Source: Kangiella sp. HD9-110m-PIT-SAG07 (lineage in GTDB: Bacteria > Pseudomonadota > Gammaproteobacteria > Enterobacterales > Kangiellaceae). From it: a DNA stretch of 64,000 nucleotides. The position numbers and the translations under genes were made by a program. Where the stretch lies: assembly GCA_003370465.1 (NCBI GenBank), contig QQTG01000022.1, positions 1-64,000 of the forward strand. Reading direction: 5' to 3'. A model generated the notes under the pieces. It did no database searches, was not told the origin of the DNA, and saw only the letters and a program-made list of their open reading frames with translations. Positions 37,051 to 46,878 of this stretch are shown here, in pieces (position 1 is the stretch's first letter; each line of letters starts with the position of its first letter).

Positions 37051-37081
37051 TGTCATCCCGCGGCTTGACCGCGGGATCCAG
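37051..37081 (+). repeat. Palindromic repeat copy 3 (next to purC)
   Basis: Core hairpin 37055-37077: ATCCCGCGG, loop CTTGA, CCGCGGGAT, a perfect GC-rich 9-base stem. It ends 15 bases from the purC stop codon (purC is on the other strand), so it could also act as a 3' hairpin for purC mRNA. Confidence 0.9.
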
Positions 37082-37096
37082 TAAATGCTTTAAAAT

Positions 37097-38203
37097 TTAA
37101 TCAACCAACTTAAATTCATCTTTTAAGATTTGGATGATTTCTGCTTTTGGATTGTCTGACAACTCAATTTTTTGGCCAGTAATCTTTTCAGCAATACCTG
37201 TGTAGGTGTTTGATACGTCCATCAGGGCTTCTGCGGGTAGCTCGTTGTCACGGGCAAGAGCTTGGCGCTCGTCCATACGGTCTTTGTTTAGCAGAATGTC
37301 TGAGTCTTCGAAGTGATTCAGTAGGAATTGACGGAAGCCTTCTTTTGAGTTCTCAACAACCTTACCATCCTCTCTAAAAGCTGGGCCATCCCAAATACGT
37401 GATGAATCAGGTGTACCCACTTCGTCCATGTAGATTAATTTTTCGTTGCCCGATTTATCAGTCACATAACCGAATTCGAACTTAGTATCGACAAACATTT
37501 GATCAAGCTTCGCTAGCTCGTCGCTGATAACGTCGAAACCTTCTTTAAGAAGCTTTTCGTACAAGTCGATATCGGCTTTGTTACGGAATTCGAATGCTTG
37601 GTAGTTATCGTCAATGTCTTGACGAGTGATATTAACGTCATCAGCTTCTGGTACGCCAGGGATACCTTTTAGGATACCTTTAGTTGATGGAGTGATTAAC
37701 AACTCATCAAGCTTTTGGTCCTTTTCAAGGCCGTCCGGAATACGAATACCGCAGAACTCACGTTCACCTTTGGCGTAAGAGCGCCACATTGACCCTGTGA
37801 TGTATTGGCGAGCAATTGCTTCGATCATCACTGGCTTGGCTTTTTGAACGATCCAGACAAAAGGATGTGGAATCTCGAGAATGTGGCTATCAGCTAGGCC
37901 GTTCTCGCGGAACAGCTTAAACCAGTGGTTTGAGATAGCGTTTAATGCGGCACCTTTACCCGGTACGCCATTCATACCGCCTTCGCCGTGCCAGATAGCA
38001 TCGAAGGCTGAGATACGGTCACTAATGACCATAATCGCAAGCGGCGCATCGGCAGCTACGTTGTAGCCACGTTCTTTAATTAAACGCGCGCTATCTTCTT
38101 CGGTTAACCAGTAAACAGAGCGAACTTTTCCGCTGTGAACAGGTTGGTTAGTACGGATCGGGAGATCGTCATTAACGGCTAAAACTTTATCAGCAAGGCT
38201 CAT
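37097..38203 (-). CDS. purC: Phosphoribosylaminoimidazole-succinocarboxamide synthase (long form)
   Basis: ATP-dependent ligation of aspartate to CAIR in purine synthesis. 368 residues, the longer form found in Vibrio/Shewanella-type bacteria rather than the ~237-residue E. coli form. [10 protein letters not shown] near 24-33 (ATP loop), [17 protein letters not shown], then [27 protein letters not shown] and the acidic [12 protein letters not shown]. Monocistronic by position. A small GGTGT/ACACC hairpin lies in its leader (38259-38273). Confidence 0.95.
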   Translation of the reverse strand: MSLADKVLAVNDDLPIRTNQPVHSGKVRSVYWLTEEDSARLIKERGYNVAADAPLAIMVISDRISAFDAIWHGEGGMNGVPGKGAALNAISNHWFKLFRENGLADSHILEIPHPFVWIVQKAKPVMIEAIARQYITGSMWRSYAKGEREFCGIRIPDGLEKDQKLDELLITPSTKGILKGIPGVPEADDVNITRQDIDDNYQAFEFRNKADIDLYEKLLKEGFDVISDELAKLDQMFVDTKFEFGYVTDKSGNEKLIYMDEVGTPDSSRIWDGPAFREDGKVVENSKEGFRQFLLNHFEDSDILLNKDRMDERQALARDNELPAEALMDVSNTYTGIAEKITGQKIELSDNPKAEIIQILKDEFKLVD

Positions 38204-38455
38204 GGATTAGTCCTATTGTGTCATGCAGTTAAATTCAAAGGGTTAAACGGCGCAAAGAGGTGTTCTTTACACCAAATCTAGGAGCGCAATGATACCAGAA
38301 ATCGTGAAATTCTCCACGGATTGCATGAGTTTTAGGCAATTTTACAGGATATTCACAGTCTAAATTTTATGTTGTCCAATAACTGATGTATAGTGATGTG
38401 TAGCGTGAAAATAGTTTAATTCATTGATTTTATTATTTTAATTACAAGGGAGCCC

Positions 38456-41170
38456 ATGATGAGCGACAAGGTTATTGATTGTAAGAAGTCACTGTCCGTT
38501 GGCGGCAAAGACTTCGACATTTGGAGCCTGAAAGATCTAGAGGCACAAGGTCATGGCATTAAAAAGATGCCTTTTTCCATACGAATCCTTCTTGAAAATG
38601 CACTAAGAAACCATGATGGGCTAGGCGTAACTAGCGATCATGTAGATACTTTGTTGCAGTGGAAGCCGAATCCCGAGAAAAAAGAAGTTCCTTACAAGCC
38701 TGCTCGTGTCTTAATGCAGGATTTCACTGGTGTGCCGGCGGTGGTCGATTTGGCGTCCGTACGGGCTGAAGCGGCCAAGCACGGAGTCGAGGGTTCGAAA
38801 GTGAATCCTTTAATTCCAGTCGACTTGGTGATTGACCATTCGGTGCAAGTTGATTTTTATGGAGATAAGAATTCTTTAGAAAAAAATATTGATATGGAGT
38901 ATGAGCGTAACGAAGAACGTTACCAGTTTCTAAAGTGGGCGCAAACAGCGTTCAACAACTTCACCGTGGTGCCGCCAGGCATGGGGATTTGTCACCAAGT
39001 TAACTTAGAGTATTTGGCGCAAGGTATTGTCGAGCGTGATGGTGCTTTATTCCCTGATACTTTGGTCGGCACTGATTCACACACGCCAATGGTTAACGGC
39101 ATTGGTGTTTTGGGTTGGGGCGTTGGTGGTATTGAAGCCGAAGCCGCAATTCTTGGCCAGCCGATCTTCTTCATCATGCCAGAAGTGGTGGGTTTGAAGC
39201 TGACGGGTAAATTGCCAGTGGGTACGACCGCAACGGATATGGTACTAACGATTACCGAATTACTACGTAAACATGGCGTGGTGGGTAAGTTCGTTGAAGT
39301 CTTTGGCGAAGGTTTGGATCATTTGACAGTTACTGACCGTGCGACAATTTCAAATATGTCTCCTGAGTTTGGTTGTACTGTGACTTATTTCCCGATTGAT
39401 GATCGCACTATAGATTATATGCGCGACACCAATCGTAGCGAAGAAACCATTGAGCGCGTCGAAGCTTATACTAAGAGCAACATGCTGTGGCGTGAAAATG
39501 AAGATGATATCAACTATAGCAGTGTTGTTGAGTTAGATTTAAGTACTGTGGTACCGACGGCGTCTGGCCCCAAACGCCCACAAGATAAAATTGCAATCAG
39601 TAATTTAAAAGCGCAATTTAAGTCGTTGATGGAGCTTAATTACAGCCGCGGGTATCAGCCGCTGGAAGACCGTAGCCCTGCGGACAATGACAAAGGGTTG
39701 TTGAAAACCATTAAGGTTAACGATAAAGATAGCGATCAAGATTACGAGTTGCACGATGGCTCGATTTCGATTGCCGCTATTACGTCTTGTACCAATACGT
39801 CAAACCCAAGCGTAATGCTGGGTTCAGGTTTAGTGGCGAAAAAAGCCAATGACCTTGGTTTAAGAGTAAAGCCTTGGGTAAAAACATCGCTGGCACCTGG
39901 TTCAAAAGTAGTGACAGATTACCTTGAGAATTCCGGATTGTTAGATGATTTAGAAGCGCTCGATTTCTTCTTGGTCGGTTACGGTTGTACTTCGTGTATT
40001 GGTAACTCAGGGCCTTTACCTGACGCTATTGGCGATGCTGTGGTTGAAAACGATTTAGTGGTGGCTTCGGTGTTATCGGGTAACCGTAACTTTGAAGCTC
40101 GTGTCCACCCTGACGTTAAGATGAACTTCTTGATGTCGCCGATGCTAGTGGTTATTTATGCGCTTGCGGGTCGTGTTGATATCGACTTCGAAAATGAGCC
40201 AGTAACGCATACGCCAGACGGCAAGCCAGTCTTCTTCAAAGACTTATGGCCATCCAATGAAGAAATTCAAGAGGTTATGAATAAGGTCTTAACGCCAGCT
40301 GATTTCGCCAAAAACTATGGCCAGATTTTTGACGGCAATAAACAGTGGCGTGATATGGAAGTGTCGAAAGACAAGGTCTACCAGTGGGACGACTCGTCAA
40401 CCTACATCAAGCAGGCACCATTCTTCCAAGGGCTAAAACCTGAGGTTGGGCAACCTAAAGATATTGAAGGCGCAAAGGTGCTACTGAAATTAGGTGACTC
40501 AATTACCACCGACCACATTTCACCAGCCGGTGGCTTTTCTGAAGATTCGCCAGCGGGTCAATACCTTAAAGGTCGTGGTATCGAAACTCGTATGTTTAAC
40601 TCATACGGGTCGCGTCGTGGTAATGATGAGGTTATGGTGCGCGGCACTTTCGCCAACGTTCGTATTAAAAACCAGTTAGTGGATAAAGAGGGTGGTTTCA
40701 CTCGCTATATTCCTACCGGCGAAACCATGACAGTATTCGATGCTTCGCAGAAATACCAAGCTGATAATACGCCTTTGATAGTTTTAGCCGGCAAGGAATA
40801 TGGTAGCGGTTCATCACGAGACTGGGCTGCGAAGGGTACGACATTGCTGGGCATTAAAGCTGTGATCGCTGAAAGTTACGAGCGTATTCACCGCAGTAAC
40901 TTGGTCGGTATGGGCGTTATGCCACTAGAATTTGCCAACGGTGAAGATGCCGAAACTCTAGGTTTAAGCGGTGAAGAGAGCTTCACTATCAAAGGTATTG
41001 CCGACGGTCTTGAAGTGAACCAGATGTTTGACGTCGAGGCGACATCGAGCGATGGTAGCACTAAGACCTTTAAAGCTTTATCGCGCTTAGACTCGAAAGT
41101 GGAGCTGGAATACTACAAAAACGGTGGTATTTTGCACTACGTCTTAAGAGACTTTATCAATAACGGTTAA
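38456..41170 (+). CDS. acnA: Aconitate hydratase A
   Basis: Citrate/isocitrate isomerisation in the TCA cycle; the IRP1-like aconitase with one [4Fe-4S] cluster. 904 residues. Cluster ligands are Cys in AAITSCTNTSNPSVM and the pair in GYGCTSCIGNSGP. DSHTPMVNGIGVLGWGVGG and the C-terminal swivel-domain motif KEYGSGSSRDWAAKG complete the signature. The start has two consecutive ATG codons; the second (38459) is better spaced from AAGGGAG. Followed 20 bases later by an MFS gene on the same strand. Confidence 0.97.
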   Translation: MMSDKVIDCKKSLSVGGKDFDIWSLKDLEAQGHGIKKMPFSIRILLENALRNHDGLGVTSDHVDTLLQWKPNPEKKEVPYKPARVLMQDFTGVPAVVDLASVRAEAAKHGVEGSKVNPLIPVDLVIDHSVQVDFYGDKNSLEKNIDMEYERNEERYQFLKWAQTAFNNFTVVPPGMGICHQVNLEYLAQGIVERDGALFPDTLVGTDSHTPMVNGIGVLGWGVGGIEAEAAILGQPIFFIMPEVVGLKLTGKLPVGTTATDMVLTITELLRKHGVVGKFVEVFGEGLDHLTVTDRATISNMSPEFGCTVTYFPIDDRTIDYMRDTNRSEETIERVEAYTKSNMLWRENEDDINYSSVVELDLSTVVPTASGPKRPQDKIAISNLKAQFKSLMELNYSRGYQPLEDRSPADNDKGLLKTIKVNDKDSDQDYELHDGSISIAAITSCTNTSNPSVMLGSGLVAKKANDLGLRVKPWVKTSLAPGSKVVTDYLENSGLLDDLEALDFFLVGYGCTSCIGNSGPLPDAIGDAVVENDLVVASVLSGNRNFEARVHPDVKMNFLMSPMLVVIYALAGRVDIDFENEPVTHTPDGKPVFFKDLWPSNEEIQEVMNKVLTPADFAKNYGQIFDGNKQWRDMEVSKDKVYQWDDSSTYIKQAPFFQGLKPEVGQPKDIEGAKVLLKLGDSITTDHISPAGGFSEDSPAGQYLKGRGIETRMFNSYGSRRGNDEVMVRGTFANVRIKNQLVDKEGGFTRYIPTGETMTVFDASQKYQADNTPLIVLAGKEYGSGSSRDWAAKGTTLLGIKAVIAESYERIHRSNLVGMGVMPLEFANGEDAETLGLSGEESFTIKGIADGLEVNQMFDVEATSSDGSTKTFKALSRLDSKVELEYYKNGGILHYVLRDFINNG

Positions 41171-41190
41171 TTGTTGGAGAGTTAAGACGA

Positions 41191-42501
41191 ATGTCGAAAG
41201 AGTCCACTGTTGACCAGGTTTACGAGGCAATCAACAGTGGCGATGATGGGCGGGTCTGCAAGGATATCCCCGAGCAGGCCTGCGACCATCAGCCCAAAAA
41301 TGTTAGCACCCACGTCATTTCATTGGCATCGACCAAAGTTGCTGATGGACTCATTGATCCGAAGTTAATTCTTAGTTGGTTATTATCCGCTCTTGGTTCG
41401 TCGACCTTCTTGGTCGGGCTTCTAGTTCCGATTCGTGAGGCAGGAGCATTATTACCTCAGTTATTTACCGCAGGCGCTTTGCGCCGTTTACCGCAGCGAA
41501 AATGGGCTTGGGCTTTGGGAAGTCTGGTACAGGGCCTGTCGGTGGTGGGAATGCTTTTAAGTGCTATTTTCCTAAATGGCAAAACTGCTGGGATCGTTAT
41601 CGTGGGCTTACTGGGCGTACTGGCTATCGCGAGAAGCGTTTGCTCCGTGTCCTATAAAGATGTTCTGGGCAAGACGGTAGCTAAATCCATGCGCGGAAAA
41701 GTCACTGGACTGGCGGCTTCGGTTGCCTCTGGTGCCGTGATTATCTTTGGTTTGATTCTGGCTTTGGGGGAAATTAGTCGGATGACACTGGTCTTAATCG
41801 CGCTAGGCATTGCCGCTACCTTATGGATATTTGCGAGCTTGACGTTTACCAAGTTGGAAGAGGCCTCTGGCGCGACAGAAGGGGGTGGTAATCCTCTTGA
41901 AGTGGCTAAGCAAAACCTATCGCTTTTAAAAGACAAACAGCTACTGTTATTCATTAGCGTTCGAGCCTTACTGATTGCTACCGCATTAGCGCCACCGTTT
42001 ATGGTGACTTTGAATGGCTCTGGCGGTATCGAGAACCTCGATTCGATGCTGGGCGGTTTAGGTGCTTTAGTACTAGCATCGTCGTTGGCCAGCTTTTTAA
42101 GTAGTTATGTGTGGGGTTGGTTAGCGGATAAGTCGAGCCGTAAAGTGTTGTTGTTATCATCGGTGGTGGCGATGATTGCTCTGGCTGCAACTGTAATATT
42201 GGCGCATTACGAACTGGTAACTCATAGTATCGTGCTGCCAGCGCTGCTGTTTTTGCTGATGATCGCTTATCACGGCGTACGACTAGGACGTTCGACGCAC
42301 CTTGTCGATATGGCGAACGCTGAAAACCGTGCCGCTTACACAGCACTTTCGAATACCATCATTGGTTTAATATTGCTAACAGGAGTAGGATTTAGTGCCA
42401 TTGCTCAGTATTTTGGTAATGTGGTGGTGCTGGGTGTTATGGCAGGGATGTGCTTGGTCGCGGCAGTTTTAGCGGTGGGACTAAAAGAAGTTCAGGAATA
42501 A
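41191..42501 (+). CDS. MFS transporter, substrate unknown
   Basis: 436 residues with about 50 hydrophilic N-terminal residues (two Cys in VCKDIPEQACDHQ), then about 12 membrane segments. The pattern of Gly-rich helices and the loop LADKSSRKVLLLS near the second half fit the major facilitator superfamily. I cannot name a substrate. GGAGAG precedes the ATG and the gap to acnA is only 20 bases, so it may be transcribed with acnA; that hints at a carboxylate link but does not show it. Confidence 0.75.
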   Translation: MSKESTVDQVYEAINSGDDGRVCKDIPEQACDHQPKNVSTHVISLASTKVADGLIDPKLILSWLLSALGSSTFLVGLLVPIREAGALLPQLFTAGALRRLPQRKWAWALGSLVQGLSVVGMLLSAIFLNGKTAGIVIVGLLGVLAIARSVCSVSYKDVLGKTVAKSMRGKVTGLAASVASGAVIIFGLILALGEISRMTLVLIALGIAATLWIFASLTFTKLEEASGATEGGGNPLEVAKQNLSLLKDKQLLLFISVRALLIATALAPPFMVTLNGSGGIENLDSMLGGLGALVLASSLASFLSSYVWGWLADKSSRKVLLLSSVVAMIALAATVILAHYELVTHSIVLPALLFLLMIAYHGVRLGRSTHLVDMANAENRAAYTALSNTIIGLILLTGVGFSAIAQYFGNVVVLGVMAGMCLVAAVLAVGLKEVQE

Positions 42502-42578
42502 CTCTTTAGTGTTGGGCTGTAACTTATAGCCGCTAGGAGTATAATGCCCTCCTGATTTTTAGCGTCACGGCTCTTGCC

Positions 42579-43778
42579 ATGAACTACATTAAATTTGTTA
42601 AAAGTAATAAGTACCTGCTTTTATTCGGTTTTCTCTGCGTTTTTGTGGGAAACCTCGGTCAAACCTTCTTTATTTCATTATTCAACAAAGACTTAATCGG
42701 TAATCTTTTACTGGAAAAAGATAACTTGAGTTTAGTCTATTCGGTTGCGACCCTCATTAGTGGCTTCACCATTTTCTTCGTGGGCGCCAAGATTGATGAT
42801 ATTGAAGTTAAAAAGTTTACGACTATTGTGATCATGGGGCTGATTGGCTCGTGCATACTCTTTGCCAATAGCTCGAACCTCATCATGCTGTTTTTCTCAT
42901 ACCTCGGTATCCGTCTTTGTGGACAAGGTCTGATGACACATATCGCTGTGACAACACTTATGCGTTACATCCCTCAGCACCGAGGAAAAGCGGTAAGCTT
43001 GTCGCTTCAAGGCATGGCGTTTGGTGAAATGATTATGCCAGCGATTGCGGTTGGCCTGTTAAAAAATTACGGACATACCACCAGCTGGCACAGTTACGCG
43101 ATATTCGCACTGGTGTTAATTTTTCCGCTTTTATTATGGCTACTGAAAAAAGCAGATTTGGTACCGGTACATGAAATGTCTGAGAAGACAGAAGAGCAAT
43201 CAACGACTAAAGATTGGTCGCGTTCAGAAGTGATGTCAGACTGGCGCTTTTGGCTCGTTCTTCCTGCGCTTATAGGACCAGCCTTTTTGATTACAGGAAT
43301 CTTTTTCCACCAAACCTTGCTGGTTGATGGTAAAGGTTGGACATTAGATTGGCTATCGGTCGGATTGATGATGTATGGCCTGATTCACTTTCTAGGCGCT
43401 ATTGTGACAGGACCTTTGGTCGATGCATCTCATCCCCGAGTTTATATGCGCTGGTATTTGTTACCGCTAATTTTAGGGATGGTTTGTTTGTATGTTGGCG
43501 ATCACAAGGCTTGGTTAATTGGTTTTATGGTTTTAGCGGGCATGACCGTTGCTTCAAGTGGGCCGGTTATTAACTCTTTTTATGCAGAAGTATTCGGTAA
43601 TACACACCTTGGTGCCATCAGAGCCTTAGTATCAGCAACCATGATTATCTCGACAGGTATCGCACCCTATCTATTCTCGCTGTTTGATAGCGTCGAAACC
43701 TTCTTAACTTTCGCTATTGGTTATGGCGTTATCGCCATGCTGCTTATCCAGAAAAAACTGTTAGCAGAGAAAACTTGA
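42579..43778 (+). CDS. MFS transporter of the oxalate/formate or monocarboxylate-like type
   Basis: 399 residues, 12 predicted membrane segments. The central loop (EMSEKTEEQSTTKDWSRSEVMSDWRFW) and MRYIPQHRGKAVSLSLQGMAFGEMIMP in helices 4-5 resemble MCT-like MFS proteins; that subclass call is tentative. A perfect TATAAT at 42540-42545 without a good -35 lies 34 bases before the ATG. Not an obvious paralog of the MFS gene upstream. Ends at a strong terminator. Confidence 0.75.
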   Translation: MNYIKFVKSNKYLLLFGFLCVFVGNLGQTFFISLFNKDLIGNLLLEKDNLSLVYSVATLISGFTIFFVGAKIDDIEVKKFTTIVIMGLIGSCILFANSSNLIMLFFSYLGIRLCGQGLMTHIAVTTLMRYIPQHRGKAVSLSLQGMAFGEMIMPAIAVGLLKNYGHTTSWHSYAIFALVLIFPLLLWLLKKADLVPVHEMSEKTEEQSTTKDWSRSEVMSDWRFWLVLPALIGPAFLITGIFFHQTLLVDGKGWTLDWLSVGLMMYGLIHFLGAIVTGPLVDASHPRVYMRWYLLPLILGMVCLYVGDHKAWLIGFMVLAGMTVASSGPVINSFYAEVFGNTHLGAIRALVSATMIISTGIAPYLFSLFDSVETFLTFAIGYGVIAMLLIQKKLLAEKT

Positions 43779-43820
43779 TAAGAAGTACTGACATAGAAAA
43801 AGTACTAATATTAGAGAAAT

Positions 43821-43848
43821 AAAAAAGCGCTCCTTGGAGCGCTTTTTT
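43821..43848. terminator. Strong bidirectional terminator
   Basis: AAAAAAGCGCTCC pairs with GGAGCGCTTTTTT with a very short TT-centred loop. A and T runs on both sides make it work in both directions. It lies between the convergent MFS gene and the M1 aminopeptidase gene. Confidence 0.92.
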
Positions 43849-43861
43849 GAAACGTCGTTAG

Positions 43862-46669
43862 TTACTGATTTAAGTATTGCTCAACATTATCTTTATGGAA
43901 CTTAACCTGAGCGACACAAAGCTCAATAGACTCAATACTTTGGTTGTATGGCCTAGGAGCACCAGCAAGCTCTTCGACAATCGGCTTAAAAAAGCTTTTA
44001 AAGTCTTGCTTCATATCGTTTGAGCAGAAGTAACGGCCTACAACGGGCAAGCGGTTTTGACCAAACGGAGGGATACGTGATTTCACGCCATCAATATTGG
44101 TTTTAAACCATTCCCACATGGGTTGCTGTAATTCGTCACTACTTAATTGCCCCATCATGATGGAGTAAATTTCGTTGTCACGTAGCTCTTCCGATAAAAT
44201 TAATTCTCGAAGTTCTGTGGCATAAATAGGATCTTCAACGGAACCAAGTCCGCCGAGTAAACGACCTCGAACGGTGCCATCATTAGAAGAGTCCAGTAAC
44301 ATTTTCAGGTGTTTCGCAAACGGCACACCTAAGTCTTCGACGGCTACTGTTAGCGCGGTGCCAATAACATTGCTATCAGCTTTTTCCGGATGGATATTGC
44401 CATCGTTTTTATAACCCGTATAGGCGATAGCCATATCGGTTAAATACTGTCTGACGGCTTTGTCCTCACCTTCGTTTGAAAGAAACTCAATCAAACCTGT
44501 GCGTAGTCGAATAGTATTCACCGAATCATCTTTTTGTGTTTCTAAGCCTAGTTCCGTTAGCTTAGGGCCATAGAGGTTTCGGTTAACGCTAGCAAGCTTT
44601 GCTTTTTGTTGATCCGACTCTGCAACTTTGCCATAGACAAAGCTGAATAACTTGCTCGGTCCCATGGCGATGGCTTCTGAATCAGAGGCAATAATTTGCG
44701 GAGCAATGTCCACTAGATCTGAGAAGGTCATTTTGCCCGCATTGATCGCGCCCTGAAGACTGTTGTTAAGAGACATCATTTCTTCGGTAGAAAGTTGCTC
44801 TTTGTTGTCGAGTAGCGACTGCCAACCACCATTTTGCATGCTGAAACGGTAATAACCTGCGCCATTTGCATTTGGCATGACGAATGTAGGACATCCTTCT
44901 TCCGACAGTTCAATGGTCTGATTTTTACCTTCTAAAACTTTACACATTTGATGTTGGTTACCATCGATCGCATACTTAAAGCAGGCTGGCACTTTCCATG
45001 TCTGCTTGGTAGAGCCTTTGGAGCCAATCGGTAAATAGCGTGATTGCTCAATAGCAACTTGTGCATTTTTGTCTGCCTCGCAGGATAACTCAACGCTAAG
45101 TAACGGTATACCAGGCTGTTCTAGGAAACTATTAAATGCGTCTTGAATGGTTTCAAGAGGAATGTGTGGTGATTTTTCACCGATAGCAGTAATGAAGTCT
45201 TGAGCGGTGGCATTACCGAACTCAAACTTCTTCATGTAGTGTTGGATACCAGCGCGGAAATTCTCAGGCCCTAAGAATGCTTCTAACATACTTAAAACGC
45301 CGCCACCTTTTGAATAGGTAATACCGTCAAAGGCAGACTGAATGTCGTGGTTGCTCTCGATAGGCTGGCGAATTTGACGTGCCGTAATTAAACTATCCGA
45401 ACCCATGACGTTCAGCGAACGCTCCAATAACGCCTGTCTAAACTTTTGTTTTGGATAAACCTTATTGTTTGAAACGTGAGCCATCCATGTAGCGAAGGCT
45501 TCGTTTAGCCAAATGTCATCCCACCACACGGGAGTCACTAGGTTACCAAACCACTGGTGAGCCAGCTCATGAGCATGTACGTTCATATATGCGCGCTTTT
45601 GACCCAATGAAATAGTGCTATCAAATAAAAGTAGCTGCTCTCGGTAAGTAATCAAGCCAGCGTTTTCCATCGCACCAGCGTTAAAGTCGGGTACTGCAAC
45701 GATATCTAACTTTTTATAAGGGTAAGGAATTTGGAAGTATTGTTCTAACCCGTTCAAGATATCTTTAGTATTTTTAAGGGCATAAGTTAGGCGGTGCCCT
45801 TTGCCTTTAGTCGCGATGCCTCTTAACGGTATTGAAAAATTACGGACGTCTGAGGCTGGGATATCTTGCCACTCTACAACATCAAAATCACCGACAGCAA
45901 AGGCAACTAAATAGGTCGGTAGCGGTTTAGATTTTGCGAAGACAATTTTTTTCCAGCCATTACCCAAGTCTGTTTCAGACATTGCGGGTGTGCTGGTAAA
46001 AGCTCGATGCTCATTGCGCACTGTCATGGTATAAGAGTAAGGAACCTTAAACGCAGGCTCATCAAAGCTTGGGAATGCTAAACGAGCAGCGGTTGCTTCA
46101 AATTGAGTGAAGGCATAATTTAACTCGCCATCTTTTACTCGGTATAGACCTTCGAGAGCTTCGTTAAACGGCGCCTCGTATTCAATAACCAGTTTAGCTG
46201 AGTCAGCGGTAATCGGTTGCTCAAATGAAAGCTTCACAACGCCTGTTTTATCGACTTCTTCATATGTGCCATTTAGAGGCTGTTTGCCATGCGGCGTAAG
46301 CGTTACGCTTTTAGCCGTAATATCTTTACCGTGGAGCCAGATGTGCGACGTTACTTCTTCGAGCGATAAATTAATCGTTACTTTGCCGCTGAAGGTAGGC
46401 TGATTTGGATCAACTTTAAGTTCGATGTTGTATTGGGTCGGACTAATTGTTTCTGGAAGCCTTCCAGTAGGGATATCGGTGGGGTAATTCGATTCAGCAA
46501 GAGATTCAGAGATAGACTCGCTGTCGTCTGTTTTACCAGCCTCTTGCTCTGCTAACGACTGGACGACCTTAGTGTTGTCAGGTGACTGGTCTTTTTCCTC
46601 AGTATTCTGGTCGCAACCCCCCAATATTATTAGGCTGCTAAATATACTTATTAGTCCTATTTTATTCAT
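43862..46669 (-). CDS. Lipoprotein M1-family metallo-aminopeptidase
   Basis: Zinc exopeptidase, probably anchored in the envelope. 935 residues from ATG 46669, which has AAGG upstream and gives a clean lipoprotein signal with lipobox LGGC (Cys18); an earlier in-frame start (46705) would bury it. An acidic linker (about 20-65) follows, then the M1 N-terminal beta domain, substrate motif GAMENAGL and zinc site HELAHQWFGN followed by WLNEAFATW (second Glu ligand). A C-terminal ERAP1-like helical domain closes it. Longer and unlike E. coli cytoplasmic PepN in location. Confidence 0.9.
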   Translation of the reverse strand: MNKIGLISIFSSLIILGGCDQNTEEKDQSPDNTKVVQSLAEQEAGKTDDSESISESLAESNYPTDIPTGRLPETISPTQYNIELKVDPNQPTFSGKVTINLSLEEVTSHIWLHGKDITAKSVTLTPHGKQPLNGTYEEVDKTGVVKLSFEQPITADSAKLVIEYEAPFNEALEGLYRVKDGELNYAFTQFEATAARLAFPSFDEPAFKVPYSYTMTVRNEHRAFTSTPAMSETDLGNGWKKIVFAKSKPLPTYLVAFAVGDFDVVEWQDIPASDVRNFSIPLRGIATKGKGHRLTYALKNTKDILNGLEQYFQIPYPYKKLDIVAVPDFNAGAMENAGLITYREQLLLFDSTISLGQKRAYMNVHAHELAHQWFGNLVTPVWWDDIWLNEAFATWMAHVSNNKVYPKQKFRQALLERSLNVMGSDSLITARQIRQPIESNHDIQSAFDGITYSKGGGVLSMLEAFLGPENFRAGIQHYMKKFEFGNATAQDFITAIGEKSPHIPLETIQDAFNSFLEQPGIPLLSVELSCEADKNAQVAIEQSRYLPIGSKGSTKQTWKVPACFKYAIDGNQHQMCKVLEGKNQTIELSEEGCPTFVMPNANGAGYYRFSMQNGGWQSLLDNKEQLSTEEMMSLNNSLQGAINAGKMTFSDLVDIAPQIIASDSEAIAMGPSKLFSFVYGKVAESDQQKAKLASVNRNLYGPKLTELGLETQKDDSVNTIRLRTGLIEFLSNEGEDKAVRQYLTDMAIAYTGYKNDGNIHPEKADSNVIGTALTVAVEDLGVPFAKHLKMLLDSSNDGTVRGRLLGGLGSVEDPIYATELRELILSEELRDNEIYSIMMGQLSSDELQQPMWEWFKTNIDGVKSRIPPFGQNRLPVVGRYFCSNDMKQDFKSFFKPIVEELAGAPRPYNQSIESIELCVAQVKFHKDNVEQYLNQ

Positions 46670-46878
46670 TATATTGCCTTTATTGTAAAATATGTTCCAT
46701 AGCATACATGGTTTGTTAGCATTTATTAATAGTTCTAGTAGGGGCTAGGTAACATCCTGTTACATTTATAAAGGTAGGCTTAAGAGTCGCTCGTCGACGA
46801 AATGTTTACACTGTAGGCGCTACACTTTCGCATCAATAAAGATATTAATTATTTCAACCAATTAGAAAACAGTGACTT

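Larger units (their letters stand above)
36639..37081 (+). mobile_element. Candidate GIY-YIG repeat element
   Basis: A 443-base unit lying between the sirtuin gene and purC: repeat copy 1, a 96-codon GIY-YIG nuclease gene, repeat copy 2 in reverse orientation, 26 bases, and repeat copy 3 in the forward orientation. The outer copies are near-identical direct repeats. Coding DNA inside is visibly more AT-rich than its neighbours. The layout recalls REP elements with their own transposase (RAYT), but with a GIY-YIG enzyme. That it is mobile is inference; no target-site duplication was identified. Confidence 0.5.

Noticed and set aside
36639..37081. CRISPR array
   Set aside because: Only three repeats, in both orientations, unequal spacing, and a gene between two of them.
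41999..42346. Minus-strand frame of 115 codons inside the first MFS gene
   Set aside because: Antisense shadow of a transporter gene with normal coding pattern; no start signals.
46749..46763. GTAAC-N5-GTTAC palindrome between the aminopeptidase and RND genes
   Set aside because: Arms of only 5 bases, expected by chance in this length of AT-rich sequence; no promoter placed around it.
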